From NCBI GenBank assembly GCA_905193085.1, contig CAJJNI010000156.1, forward strand, positions 1-5,906: a DNA stretch of 5,906 nt, read 5' to 3'. The position numbers and the translations under genes are program-made. Of this stretch, positions 1 through 5,691 are shown piece after piece. Below the pieces are notes generated by a model. That model searched no databases. It saw only the letters and a list, made by a program, of their open reading frames with translations, and was not told where the DNA came from. The stretch's first letter is position 1. Each line of letters starts with the position of its first letter. The stretch is from an uncultured Lachnospiraceae bacterium. GTDB lineage: Bacteria > Bacillota > Clostridia > Lachnospirales > Lachnospiraceae.

Positions 1-1621
1 GCAGAATTCCAGGAACGATACCGGCTTCAAATAGAGCATTGACGCTTGTCTGAGGTGTACAGTCTACAAGCAGATTATGATGAAAACTTCCTATATTTCC
101 GCTTATTGAACCGGCAAATGAATGTCTTTCAGTTTTACCGTCACGGTCAGAAGCATCATAATGCACTGAATTATTAAGAGCCTCTGCAATTATATTATGC
201 TGAAAGGTTATGTTATGCGCTCCTCTTGAACTTGTTCCCTCATCTGTTGTCCATGAAATTGAGCAATGGTCGATTATAGAATTGTCTGCTCCTGCCATAC
301 CCATACCGTCCATTGCGGTATTACAGGAATCACCTACTCTTAATCTTACATGTCTTATGACAACATCTGTCGCATAATAAATTCCAAATGCATAGTTTGT
401 GAGTGTTATACCATCTCCCGGCGCAGTCTGACCTGCAACATACACATTACCGCCATCTGCCGGTATAGCAAGTCTGCTCTTTAATTCAATTACACCGCCC
501 ACTTTAAATACAATTACTCTAGGACCTTTCTGATTTTCAATGGCATCACGAAGACTGCCTTCTCCTGAATCATTTAAATTAGTAACTTCAATTACTCTGC
601 CGCCACGACCTGCTTTTGCAAATCTTCCGTAACCTTCGGCACTTGGAAACGCAAGATGTGCCACCTCAAATGTCATTACTTCCCCTTTTGTAACACCATC
701 TTTGTTATGTTCATCTACTCTCCAATAGTATGTCTGCATATGTGACAAACCACTTACATTATATAAAGTTTCTGTCTGGTTTCCCTTAAACTCTTCAGAA
801 GCCGTATCTGCATTATACACTTTATCATAATCTGTACCTAAATATACATCATGACTTACCGCACCTTCTCCTGCTTTCCATGAAAGACCATTTTCCTGTA
901 CAAAATACATCTCACCATCTGCAGGCTGCGGCGAAGAAATTGTTTTAAACGGATTAACACTGTCAATTTCAAATGCATTAAGAACAGCGTTGTCATACTC
1001 TCCATTTCCATCAGGAACAATAAGAACCGTAACCGTCTTACCCTTTTTTGCATTAAATTCACAAAATCCTATGCCTGCATCATTATCATCTGATACTCTT
1101 GTCGGAACTTTAATATTGCTGATCTTTTTCTCTCCATCAACATAAACTGACACAGAACTTCCTGTAACATTATCAAAAAAACTATGCCATGTCGTCAGTG
1201 TATGACTGCCTTCCGCAAGACCTTTTATCTCTAATTTAATTACTCCTCCACTTGTTGCATCAGAAATTACTGCACCGTCCATCGTAAGTCTTGGTGTTGA
1301 AAAATCTGACTTTATAAGCCTTTTATAATTGGCACCTTTAATATTTCCTCCGGTTGTTCCACCGTTACTGAGAGTAAATTCAATACCACCAAAAGTCTCT
1401 GTGGCTTTTTTTGAACTGTTAAGAATCCAGTTATCATAAAGCAGTGAATATGCATCTTTTCTTCCATCAGTTCCATTGATATCTACTTTGATTGATTTAT
1501 CCGTACTGTTCTGTGCTGCAAATACAGTCTGACTGTTATGACCGATATTTTGTGTAACAGCCATGCTGCAAATAAGCACCCCTGCCATCGCTGCGGCAAT
1601 TATATTTTTTAATTTTTTCAA
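1..1621 (-). CDS. Secreted pectate lyase, polysaccharide lyase family 1 (partial, 3' end missing)
   Basis: About 540 residues are readable without a stop. The gene starts at TTG (1619-1621), 8 bases after AGAGGG (1630-1635); the TTG gives a normal signal peptide (MKKLKNIIAAAMAGV..., cleavage likely near VFA-AQ, residue 36). Residues 44-221 look like a beta-sandwich carbohydrate-binding or malectin-like module (my inference from VDINGTDG and YVDGEKK). Residues 225-322 resemble a fibronectin III-like module (SPQPADG, HDVYLGTDYDKV, TYYWRVDEHNKDG). The lyase domain begins at LAFPSAEGYGRFAKAGRGG (about 323-341), continues with EVTNLNDSGEGSLRDAI, and includes VIRHVRLRVGD, the calcium-site-like stretch SIIDHCSISWTTDE (448-461), QHNIIAEALN and SFHHNLL (512-518). 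The family cleaves polygalacturonate by calcium-dependent beta-elimination, here outside the cell. Usually an Arg-containing motif follows HHNL within about 10 residues. Here VDCTPQTSVNALFEAGIVP follows instead, so the last ~18 residues may not belong to this gene. It has its own promoter and diverges from the DAHP synthase gene. Confidence 0.88.
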   Translation of the reverse strand, partial: MKKLKNIIAAAMAGVLICSMAVTQNIGHNSQTVFAAQNSTDKSIKVDINGTDGRKDAYSLLYDNWILNSSKKATETFGGIEFTLSNGGTTGGNIKGANYKRLIKSDFSTPRLTMDGAVISDATSGGVIKLEIKGLAEGSHTLTTWHSFFDNVTGSSVSVYVDGEKKISNIKVPTRVSDDNDAGIGFCEFNAKKGKTVTVLIVPDGNGEYDNAVLNAFEIDSVNPFKTISSPQPADGEMYFVQENGLSWKAGEGAVSHDVYLGTDYDKVYNADTASEEFKGNQTETLYNVSGLSHMQTYYWRVDEHNKDGVTKGEVMTFEVAHLAFPSAEGYGRFAKAGRGGRVIEVTNLNDSGEGSLRDAIENQKGPRVIVFKVGGVIELKSRLAIPADGGNVYVAGQTAPGDGITLTNYAFGIYYATDVVIRHVRLRVGDSCNTAMDGMGMAGADNSIIDHCSISWTTDEGTSSRGAHNITFQHNIIAEALNNSVHYDASDRDGKTERHSFAGSISGNIGSFHHNLLVDCTPQTSVNALFEAGIVPGIL

Positions 1622-1653
1622 AACAAATGCCCTCTTTCTATCTTAATATTTTT

Positions 1654-1682
1654 ATTATACTTTTTTTATAGTTATTTTTCAA
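1654..1682 (-). promoter_or_regulatory. Sigma-A type promoter of the pectate lyase gene
   Basis: On the minus strand TTGAAA (1677-1682) is followed by a 17-base spacer and a perfect TATAAT (1654-1659). Transcription would start near 1647, giving a leader of only about 25 bases before the TTG start codon at 1621, which fits the Shine-Dalgarno at 1630-1635. Confidence 0.75.
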
Positions 1683-1696
1683 TACCCGTTTTTTTA

Positions 1697-1728
1697 GTTT
1701 TATCGCTTTAATGCTTTAAAGCTTTAGT
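1697..1728. repeat. Tandem array of four 8-bp units upstream of the pectate lyase promoter
   Basis: Read on the minus strand, three units fit NNTAAAGC at exact 8-base spacing (1721-1728, 1713-1720, 1705-1712), and a fourth weaker unit GATAAAAC lies at 1697-1704. The middle of the array contains the 10-bp palindrome GCTTTAAAGC (1713-1722). It ends 14 bases upstream of the pectate lyase -35 box and lies about 70 bases upstream of the divergent DAHP synthase promoter. It may be a regulator site, but no known operator is recognised and AT-rich chance repetition is possible. Confidence 0.5.
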
Positions 1729-1796
1729 ATGTAAAATTCACAGTTTTTTTTCATTTTAAATATGAAAAACCGTCATTATACCAACATGTATTACTA

Positions 1797-1825
1797 TCGA
1801 CAATACTGTAAATTTAGTTTATAAT
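1797..1825 (+). promoter_or_regulatory. Sigma-A type promoter of the DAHP synthase gene
   Basis: TCGACA (1797-1802, one mismatch to TTGACA), a 17-base spacer and a perfect TATAAT (1820-1825). The start of transcription would fall near 1832, leaving a leader of about 85 bases before the ATG at 1919. The ATG at 1826, which opens the longest frame, directly abuts the -10 box and would not be transcribed from here. Confidence 0.75.
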
Positions 1826-1841
1826 ATGTTTTATGACATAA

Positions 1842-1885
1842 TCTTGGTAACAAAAGCCCAAGACTGTGATGCCTTAGCGCATCAT
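1842..1885 (+). other. Two small stem-loops in the DAHP synthase leader
   Basis: TCTTGG (1842-1847) pairs with CCAAGA (1858-1863), loop of 10 bases. Just after it TGATGC (1867-1872) pairs with GCATCA (1879-1884), loop of 6, with possible extra G-U pairs outside. A 9-base direct repeat ATGACATAA flanks the pair (1833-1841 and 1884-1892). There is no U-run after either stem and no aromatic-codon leader peptide, so classical attenuation is not supported. A minor structural role or chance are both possible. Confidence 0.35.
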
Positions 1886-1918
1886 GACATAAATAATTCA
1901 AAAGAAAGAGGTACTAAC

Positions 1919-2947
1919 ATGAGTTTCAAATTCATAACACAATTACCAACACCGGAGACAATCAGGGAAGAATATCCAATAACTGATGATTTGATTGCAA
2001 TTAAATCAAAAAGAGACAAACTTATACAGGATGTCATTACCGGTAAATCAGATAAATTTCTTGTTATAATCGGACCTTGTTCAGCAGACAATGAAGATGC
2101 TGTCTGTGATTATGTAAACCGTCTTGCAAAAGTTCAGGAAAAAGTTGAAGATAAACTTGTTCTCGTTCCAAGAATTTACACTAATAAACCAAGAACTACA
2201 GGCGAAGGCTACAAAGGTATTCTTCACCAGCCTGACCCTGAAAAAGCACCAAACCTTTTAGCAGGTCTTGTAGCAATCAGAAAACTGCACCTTCGTGCAA
2301 TCAAAGAAAGTGGTCTTACTTCTGCTGATGAAATGCTCTATCCTGAAAACTGGCGTTACTTATCAGACATTCTTTCATATGTAGCAATAGGCGCACGTTC
2401 AGTTGAAAACCAGCAGCACAGACTTACTGTAAGTGGAATGGACATTCCTGCCGGAATGAAAAACCCTACAAGCGGTGATTTTTCCGTAATGCTTAATTCA
2501 GTTGTCGCAGCACAGCATGGACATGAATTTATTTACAGAAACTGGGAAGTTAAGACAAGTGGAAACCCTCTTACACACACTATACTTCGTGGTGCAGTAA
2601 GCAAGCACGGAAACGCAACTCCTAACTATCATTATGAAGATTTGATGAGACTTCTTAACATGTACAATGAAAGAAATCTTCAAAACCATGCTGTAATCGT
2701 TGATGCTAACCACTCTAATTCAAACAAACAGCACAAAGAACAGATTCGTATCGTAAAAGAAGTAATGCACAGCCGCAGTGTTTCAAACGATATACACAAG
2801 CTTGTAAAAGGTGTCATGATTGAAAGCTATATCGAAGAAGGCTGCCAGAAAGTCGGAGAACATATATACGGTAAATCAATAACTGACCCTTGCCTTAGCT
2901 GGGACGATTCAGAAAAACTGATTTACACAATTGCTGAGCACTGCTAA
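1919..2947 (+). CDS. aroF: 3-deoxy-7-phosphoheptulonate (DAHP) synthase, class I, AroF/AroG/AroH type
   Basis: Condenses phosphoenolpyruvate and erythrose 4-phosphate to DAHP, the first step of the shikimate pathway (cytoplasm, metal-dependent). From ATG 1919 it has 342 residues, close to the ~350 of the E. coli isozymes. Key family residues are present in order: IGPCS with metal ligand Cys54, NKPRTT with Lys90 and Arg92, GAR with Arg160, GMKNP with Lys181, ILRG with Arg224, DANHSNS with His265, MIES with Glu302 and ITDPC with Asp323. It therefore looks fully active. The start is chosen because AAGAGG (1906-1911) lies 7 bases upstream and the family resemblance begins near here; the frame is open back to ATG 1826, but that codon overlaps the promoter edge. 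Which aromatic amino acid inhibits it cannot be read from the sequence, so the symbol is a family label rather than an isozyme assignment. It appears monocistronic, with ssrA 105 bases downstream under its own promoter. Confidence 0.95.
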   Translation: MSFKFITQLPTPETIREEYPITDDLIAIKSKRDKLIQDVITGKSDKFLVIIGPCSADNEDAVCDYVNRLAKVQEKVEDKLVLVPRIYTNKPRTTGEGYKGILHQPDPEKAPNLLAGLVAIRKLHLRAIKESGLTSADEMLYPENWRYLSDILSYVAIGARSVENQQHRLTVSGMDIPAGMKNPTSGDFSVMLNSVVAAQHGHEFIYRNWEVKTSGNPLTHTILRGAVSKHGNATPNYHYEDLMRLLNMYNERNLQNHAVIVDANHSNSNKQHKEQIRIVKEVMHSRSVSNDIHKLVKGVMIESYIEEGCQKVGEHIYGKSITDPCLSWDDSEKLIYTIAEHC

Positions 2948-2958
2948 TCTTAATTGTA

Positions 2959-2976
2959 TAAATATAATTATATTTA
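2959..2976. repeat. 18-bp perfect AT-only palindrome after the DAHP synthase gene
   Basis: The sequence TAAATATAATTATATTTA equals its own reverse complement. It lies 12 bases after the aroF stop codon. Made only of A and T, it is a weak candidate for a transcription terminator by itself; it may simply reflect AT-rich spacer sequence. Confidence 0.5.
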
Positions 2977-2981
2977 CATAT

Positions 2982-3034
2982 ACTATTATATGAAATTTTG
3001 AGTTGACACATCATCAAAAATTTCATATAATAGT
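2982..3034. repeat. Inverted repeat, 18-bp perfect arms, enclosing the ssrA promoter
   Basis: The left arm 2982-2999 and right arm 3017-3034 are exact reverse complements (ACTATTATATGAAATTTT and its complement). Two more pairs form inside if A3016 is bulged out. The remaining loop holds the -35 hexamer TTGACA, and the right arm holds the -10 hexamer TATAAT. As RNA from aroF read-through it would form a long AT-rich hairpin between aroF and ssrA. It is followed by TTATTTA rather than a clean U-run, so a terminator role for aroF is possible but unproven. Confidence 0.8.
3003..3031 (+). promoter_or_regulatory. Perfect consensus sigma-A promoter of ssrA
   Basis: TTGACA (3003-3008), exactly 17 bases, TATAAT (3026-3031): both hexamers match the consensus fully. 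Transcription would begin around 3038-3040, about 14 bases before the mature 5' end of tmRNA. Such strength suits an abundant stable RNA. Confidence 0.9.
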
Positions 3035-3052
3035 TATTTAGTAAGATATATA

Positions 3053-3388
3053 GGGGGTAGTAAAGGTTTCGACGGGGTAATTGAAGTTGGAGAAGCTATC
3101 CGCAGGCATGCGTTAATTCCAAAATTAAAAATAAACGCTGAAGATAATTTAGCATACGCTGCCTAATGGCAGCTGTCAGCCTTAGTGCACCTACACATTA
3201 AGAATCTGGCATCGACCATGTAGGAAACGACATATATTAAGCTTTGCGTATATGGGCGTATTATGAAGCTACTAAAGTCAGAAGAATGTTCATTTTCGTC
3301 TGATGGAGGGAATGTCAAATAATGAACTATGATAGTAGAAGTACAATGAATGTTATTTCGGACACGGGTTCGATTCCCGTCTACTCCA
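3053..3388 (+). ncRNA. ssrA: Transfer-messenger RNA (tmRNA)
   Basis: tmRNA, with SmpB, rescues stalled ribosomes and tags the unfinished protein for proteolysis. The 5' part has the hallmark GGTTTCGACGGGG shortly after GGGGGTAG. The 3' part has a T-arm with GGGTTCGATTCCC and ends CTACTCCA. GGGGTAG (3054-3060) pairs with CTACTCC (3381-3387) to close a 7-bp acceptor stem with one G-U pair, so the mature ends are about 3054 and A3388. The 3' CCA is not encoded: TTT follows A3388, so CCA must be added by nucleotidyltransferase. The tag reading frame and its stop-codon hairpin lie at 3137-3173. It is a single-piece tmRNA of about 335 bases, within the usual size range. Exact processing sites may differ by one or two bases. 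Confidence 0.96.
3137..3166 (+). other. tmRNA proteolysis-tag reading frame, tag AEDNLAYAA
   Basis: Starting at resume codon GCT (3137), the frame reads Ala-Glu-Asp-Asn-Leu-Ala-Tyr-Ala-Ala and stops at TAA (3164-3166). The Ala-Ala end is the normal degradation signal of ssrA tags. The stop codon sits in the loop region of a perfect hairpin, GCTGCC (3158-3163) pairing with GGCAGC (3168-3173), as expected for the helix that closes the tag region. The resume codon is inferred; the upstream AAC (3134-3136) in the same frame is a less likely alternative. Confidence 0.85.
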
Positions 3389-3407
3389 TTTAATATTTAA
3401 TACAAAA

Positions 3408-3448
3408 CGAATGGCACACTTTCAATTTTTAATCCGGTGTGCCATTCG
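3408..3448. terminator. Bidirectional terminator between ssrA and the LRR protein gene
   Basis: CGAATGGCACAC (3408-3419) pairs perfectly with GTGTGCCATTCG (3437-3448): a 12-bp stem with a 17-base loop. On the plus strand it is followed by a T-rich stretch (CTTATTTATTTAT), on the minus strand by TTTTGTATT. It lies 20 bases after the end of tmRNA and 5 bases beyond the stop codon of the convergent LRR gene, so it can serve both. Confidence 0.85.
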
Positions 3449-3453
3449 CTTAT

Positions 3454-5346
3454 TTATTTATCTATTCCAAGTGCGGCTTTTAAAGCTGCCTGTGCATCTG
3501 AAAGTTTGATACTTCCATCTTCATCAAAATCTGCTTTTTCTAAATCTTCATCTGATAAATTTTCTATTCCAAGTGCTGCCTTTAATATTATTACAACTTC
3601 CTGAAGGCTGACTTTTCCATCTGAATCTAAATCTCCATGTACCCAGTCATCATCCGGAATCTCAACAGCATTAAATACGATTTTATTTTCTGATGCATAT
3701 TGAGCTACATAGCTGCCTTCAACACCTGAAATTGTCAGGTTTTCAATATCTGTGAACGCATTTTCTTCAATTTCTTTTACAGACTTCGGAACTGTAATTT
3801 CTATTAAAGAACTATCGTTTCTAAAAGCATTCTTACCAATTTTAGTTACTTTGTTTGGTACCACTACACTTTCCAGTGATGTACAACCCATAAATAACTC
3901 ATCTGATATTTCTGTTAATTTAGAAGGAAGTGTTACAGTTTTTAATGAAGTACAATTCTCAAAAGCATTATTTTTAATTACTGTAACAGTGTCAGGAATT
4001 ACTATCTCCTCTAATCCGTCACAACCGTTAAATAATCCATCGGCTATCAAAGTTGTTCCTTCTTCAAATGTCACTTCTTTTAATTTACTGCATCCTACAA
4101 ATAACCCTTCCGGAGTATAAAGATTATCCCATTTATCATATATGTCTTCAAGACTTTTTGGAATTTCCACTTTTTCAAGTTCAGTACAGTTTGCAAATGC
4201 TCTCTCTCCTGACACTTTCAAACCTTTTGATATTTTTAACTGTTTTAAGCTTTCGCAGCCTTCAAATGCTGATATTCCGACTTCTGTTACAGTATCTGAC
4301 ATATCTACTACCTGAAGGTTTTTACAGTCTGCAAATGCAAACTCTTTTATCTGTGTTACACCTTCCGGTATTTCTATTTTTTCAAGTCCGTCACAACCAT
4401 TAAACAAACCATCTGCTATCAAAGTTGTTCCTTCCTCAAATGTTACTTCCTTTAATTTGCTACAGCCGTAGAACATTCCCTGTGGCACATATAAACTATC
4501 CCATGTATCAATAACATCTATAAGACTCTTTGGAATCTCCACTTTTTCTAATTCTTTACAGTTTGCAAATGATTTTTCTCCTGATGAAACCAATTCCTTT
4601 GAAAGCTTTAACTCTTTTAAGTTTTCGCAGCCTTCAAATGCTGATATTCCGACTTCTGTTACAGTATCTGACATATCTACTACCTGAAGGTTTTTACAGT
4701 CTGCAAATGCAAACTCTTTTATCTGTGTTACACCTTCCGGTATTTCTATTTTTTCAAGTCCGTCACAACCGTTAAACATTCCGTCAGCTATCAAAGTTGT
4801 TCCTTCCTCGAATGTTACTTCTTTCAAATTGCTGCAACCGGAAAATACACCTTCCGGAGTATACAGATTATCCCATGTATCATATACATCTTCAAGGCTT
4901 TTTGGAATCTCTATATTTTCTAATTCTTTGCAGTTTGCAAATGCTCTCTCTCCAAATTTCACAAGTTCTTTTGGTAAATTTACTTCCTTTAAACTGCTGC
5001 ATCCTTCAAATGCCGATATTCCAATATCTGTTACACTATCAGCTATTGTTACTTTTGACAATGATCTACAATTATTAAAGGCATTGTTTCCAATGCTTTC
5101 AACACTGTCAGGAATTATTACTTCTTTAACAGAAGTATTACTCCCAAAAGCACCTTCACCTATGGCAGTTACAGTATTTGGTATTTCAACAATCTCCTGA
5201 TTACCACTGTATTTTGTAAGAACTCCGTCTGCATCAATTGTAATATTTGATTCAGCAAAAATCGGCACCTGACATATGTACAAATTGCTGAACATCATAC
5301 AAAAACTCAGCCCTAATGCACATAAACTTTTTTTCATTTTCTTCAT
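3454..5346 (-). CDS. Secreted BspA-like leucine-rich-repeat protein with C-terminal dockerin-like domain
   Basis: 630 residues. A signal peptide spans about 1-31 (cleavage near IFA-ES). Residues ~34-560 are LRR_5/TpLRR (BspA-type) repeats with the motif F-x-x-C-x-x-L-x-x-V/I-x-I-P. Within these, a 124-residue superunit recurs at 109, 233 and 357 (each begins GISAFEGC; the third departs after ~446), and two copies are nearly identical. Each superunit carries an aromatic insertion (WDNLYTPEG at 158-166, WDSLYVPQG at 282-290, WDNLYTPEG at 406-414). Residues 571-628 form two calcium-loop repeats like a type I dockerin: D572-x-D574-x-D576-G...E583 and D606-x-D608-x-D610-G...D617, each followed by LKAALGI. 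BspA-like LRR proteins are usually extracellular binding or adhesion proteins; a dockerin would attach this one to a cohesin-bearing scaffold. No catalytic domain is seen. The ATG at 5346 is preferred over 5337: AGGAGG (5357-5362) is 10 bases upstream. The ligand is unknown. Confidence 0.9.
   Translation of the reverse strand: MKKMKKSLCALGLSFCMMFSNLYICQVPIFAESNITIDADGVLTKYSGNQEIVEIPNTVTAIGEGAFGSNTSVKEVIIPDSVESIGNNAFNNCRSLSKVTIADSVTDIGISAFEGCSSLKEVNLPKELVKFGERAFANCKELENIEIPKSLEDVYDTWDNLYTPEGVFSGCSNLKEVTFEEGTTLIADGMFNGCDGLEKIEIPEGVTQIKEFAFADCKNLQVVDMSDTVTEVGISAFEGCENLKELKLSKELVSSGEKSFANCKELEKVEIPKSLIDVIDTWDSLYVPQGMFYGCSKLKEVTFEEGTTLIADGLFNGCDGLEKIEIPEGVTQIKEFAFADCKNLQVVDMSDTVTEVGISAFEGCESLKQLKISKGLKVSGERAFANCTELEKVEIPKSLEDIYDKWDNLYTPEGLFVGCSKLKEVTFEEGTTLIADGLFNGCDGLEEIVIPDTVTVIKNNAFENCTSLKTVTLPSKLTEISDELFMGCTSLESVVVPNKVTKIGKNAFRNDSSLIEITVPKSVKEIEENAFTDIENLTISGVEGSYVAQYASENKIVFNAVEIPDDDWVHGDLDSDGKVSLQEVVIILKAALGIENLSDEDLEKADFDEDGSIKLSDAQAALKAALGIDK
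4251..4398 (-). repeat. 148-bp exact direct repeat, copy 2 in gene order, inside the LRR gene
   Basis: Identical base for base to 4623-4770, 372 bp (124 codons) away. It encodes the FEGC end of one superunit boundary back through EIPEGVTQIKEFAFADCKN. Flanking parts of the superunits have diverged, so identity here points to recent duplication or gene conversion. Confidence 0.9.
4623..4770 (-). repeat. 148-bp exact direct repeat, copy 1 in gene order, inside the LRR gene
   Basis: Identical to 4251-4398. The bases just outside differ (C4250 against T4622; A4399 against G4771), which sets the limits of the exact match. The pair is in frame, so recombination between copies would remove or add exactly 124 residues. 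Confidence 0.9.
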
Positions 5347-5459
5347 TTGTCTAGCTCCTCCTGTTTTTTTGTGAAATATAAATAAAACCCTGTCAGAATT
5401 TCTATACTCATGTTCATATATTTAAAATGTATAAAAATCTCTGACATTCACACTTTATA

Positions 5460-5488
5460 ATATTATCACATAAGTCACTTGATGTAAA
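5460..5488 (-). promoter_or_regulatory. Possible promoter of the LRR protein gene
   Basis: On the minus strand TTTACA (5483-5488), a 17-base spacer and TAATAT (5460-5465). The -35 match is good (5 of 6) and the -10 match is weak (4 of 6); an overlapping extended -10 reading (TGTGATAAT) is an alternative. It would give a leader of about 105 bases. Confidence 0.35.
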
Positions 5489-5581
5489 CTGACAGGAGAA
5501 AGATTAATGTTTCCATTTCTTCATTCATAGCAAGTGGTACAATATGAACTAATGTCATTTTTTATAAGTCAGACGCTGCCA

Positions 5582-5608
5582 AAGAAGCAAAATATGACGC
5601 TGCTTCTT
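5582..5608. other. Small hairpin upstream of the AAA-ATPase-like gene
   Basis: AAGAAGCA (5582-5589) pairs with TGCTTCTT (5601-5608) around an 11-base loop. No strong U-run follows on the plus strand. Its right edge touches the proposed -35 box of the next gene. A weak terminator or a regulator site are both possible. Confidence 0.35.
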
Positions 5609-5635
5609 GTATTTATGATTAAAATCCTGTATAAT
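5607..5635 (+). promoter_or_regulatory. Likely promoter of the AAA-ATPase-like gene
   Basis: TTGTAT (5607-5612, only the first three bases match the -35 consensus), a 17-base spacer, and a perfect TATAAT (5630-5635). The leader would be about 50 bases, with AAAGGAG at 5674-5680. Confidence 0.55.
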
Positions 5636-5691
5636 AATCAGATATATTATAGTTTTTGTAAATTAATTGAAAGAAAGGAGTATACAGCAAT

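Larger units (their letters stand above)
5347..5691. other. Intergenic region between the divergent LRR and AAA-ATPase-like genes
   Basis: No convincing gene is seen in these 345 bases on either strand. It contains the likely leader and promoter of the LRR gene on the left, an 8-bp inverted repeat CCTGTCAG (5389-5396) / CTGACAGG (5489-5496), a small hairpin at 5582-5608, a direct repeat GACGCTGC (5572-5579 and 5596-5603), and the promoter and ribosome binding site of the right-hand gene. A 17-codon frame on the minus strand (5475-5528, MNEEMETLIF...) lacks a ribosome binding site and is not called. Confidence 0.6.

Noticed and set aside
856..1062. 68-codon minus-strand frame inside the pectate lyase region
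   Set aside because: It lies in a different frame within a clear lyase coding sequence and gives a low-complexity, Leu/Met-rich translation.
1747..1769. Hairpin TTTTTCAT / ATGAAAAA in the divergent intergenic region
   Set aside because: The stem has a single G-C pair, lies upstream of both genes and has no terminator context; likely chance in AT-rich DNA.
1842..1885. Transcription attenuator with aromatic leader peptide for the DAHP synthase gene
   Set aside because: No leader peptide with Phe, Tyr or Trp runs and no U-run after the stems; no T-box motif is visible.
1882..2713. Minus-strand frames (1882-2091 and 2498-2713) opposite the DAHP synthase gene
   Set aside because: Antisense shadows of a well-conserved enzyme gene; no independent start signals.
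3752..5200. Several plus-strand open frames of 80-125 codons overlapping the LRR gene
   Set aside because: They are antisense shadows of the repetitive LRR coding sequence, recur at the same repeat phase, and lack ribosome binding sites and recognisable domains.
5475..5528. 17-codon minus-strand frame MNEEMETLIF... upstream of the LRR gene
   Set aside because: No Shine-Dalgarno before its ATG and it overlaps the possible LRR promoter; length is within chance.
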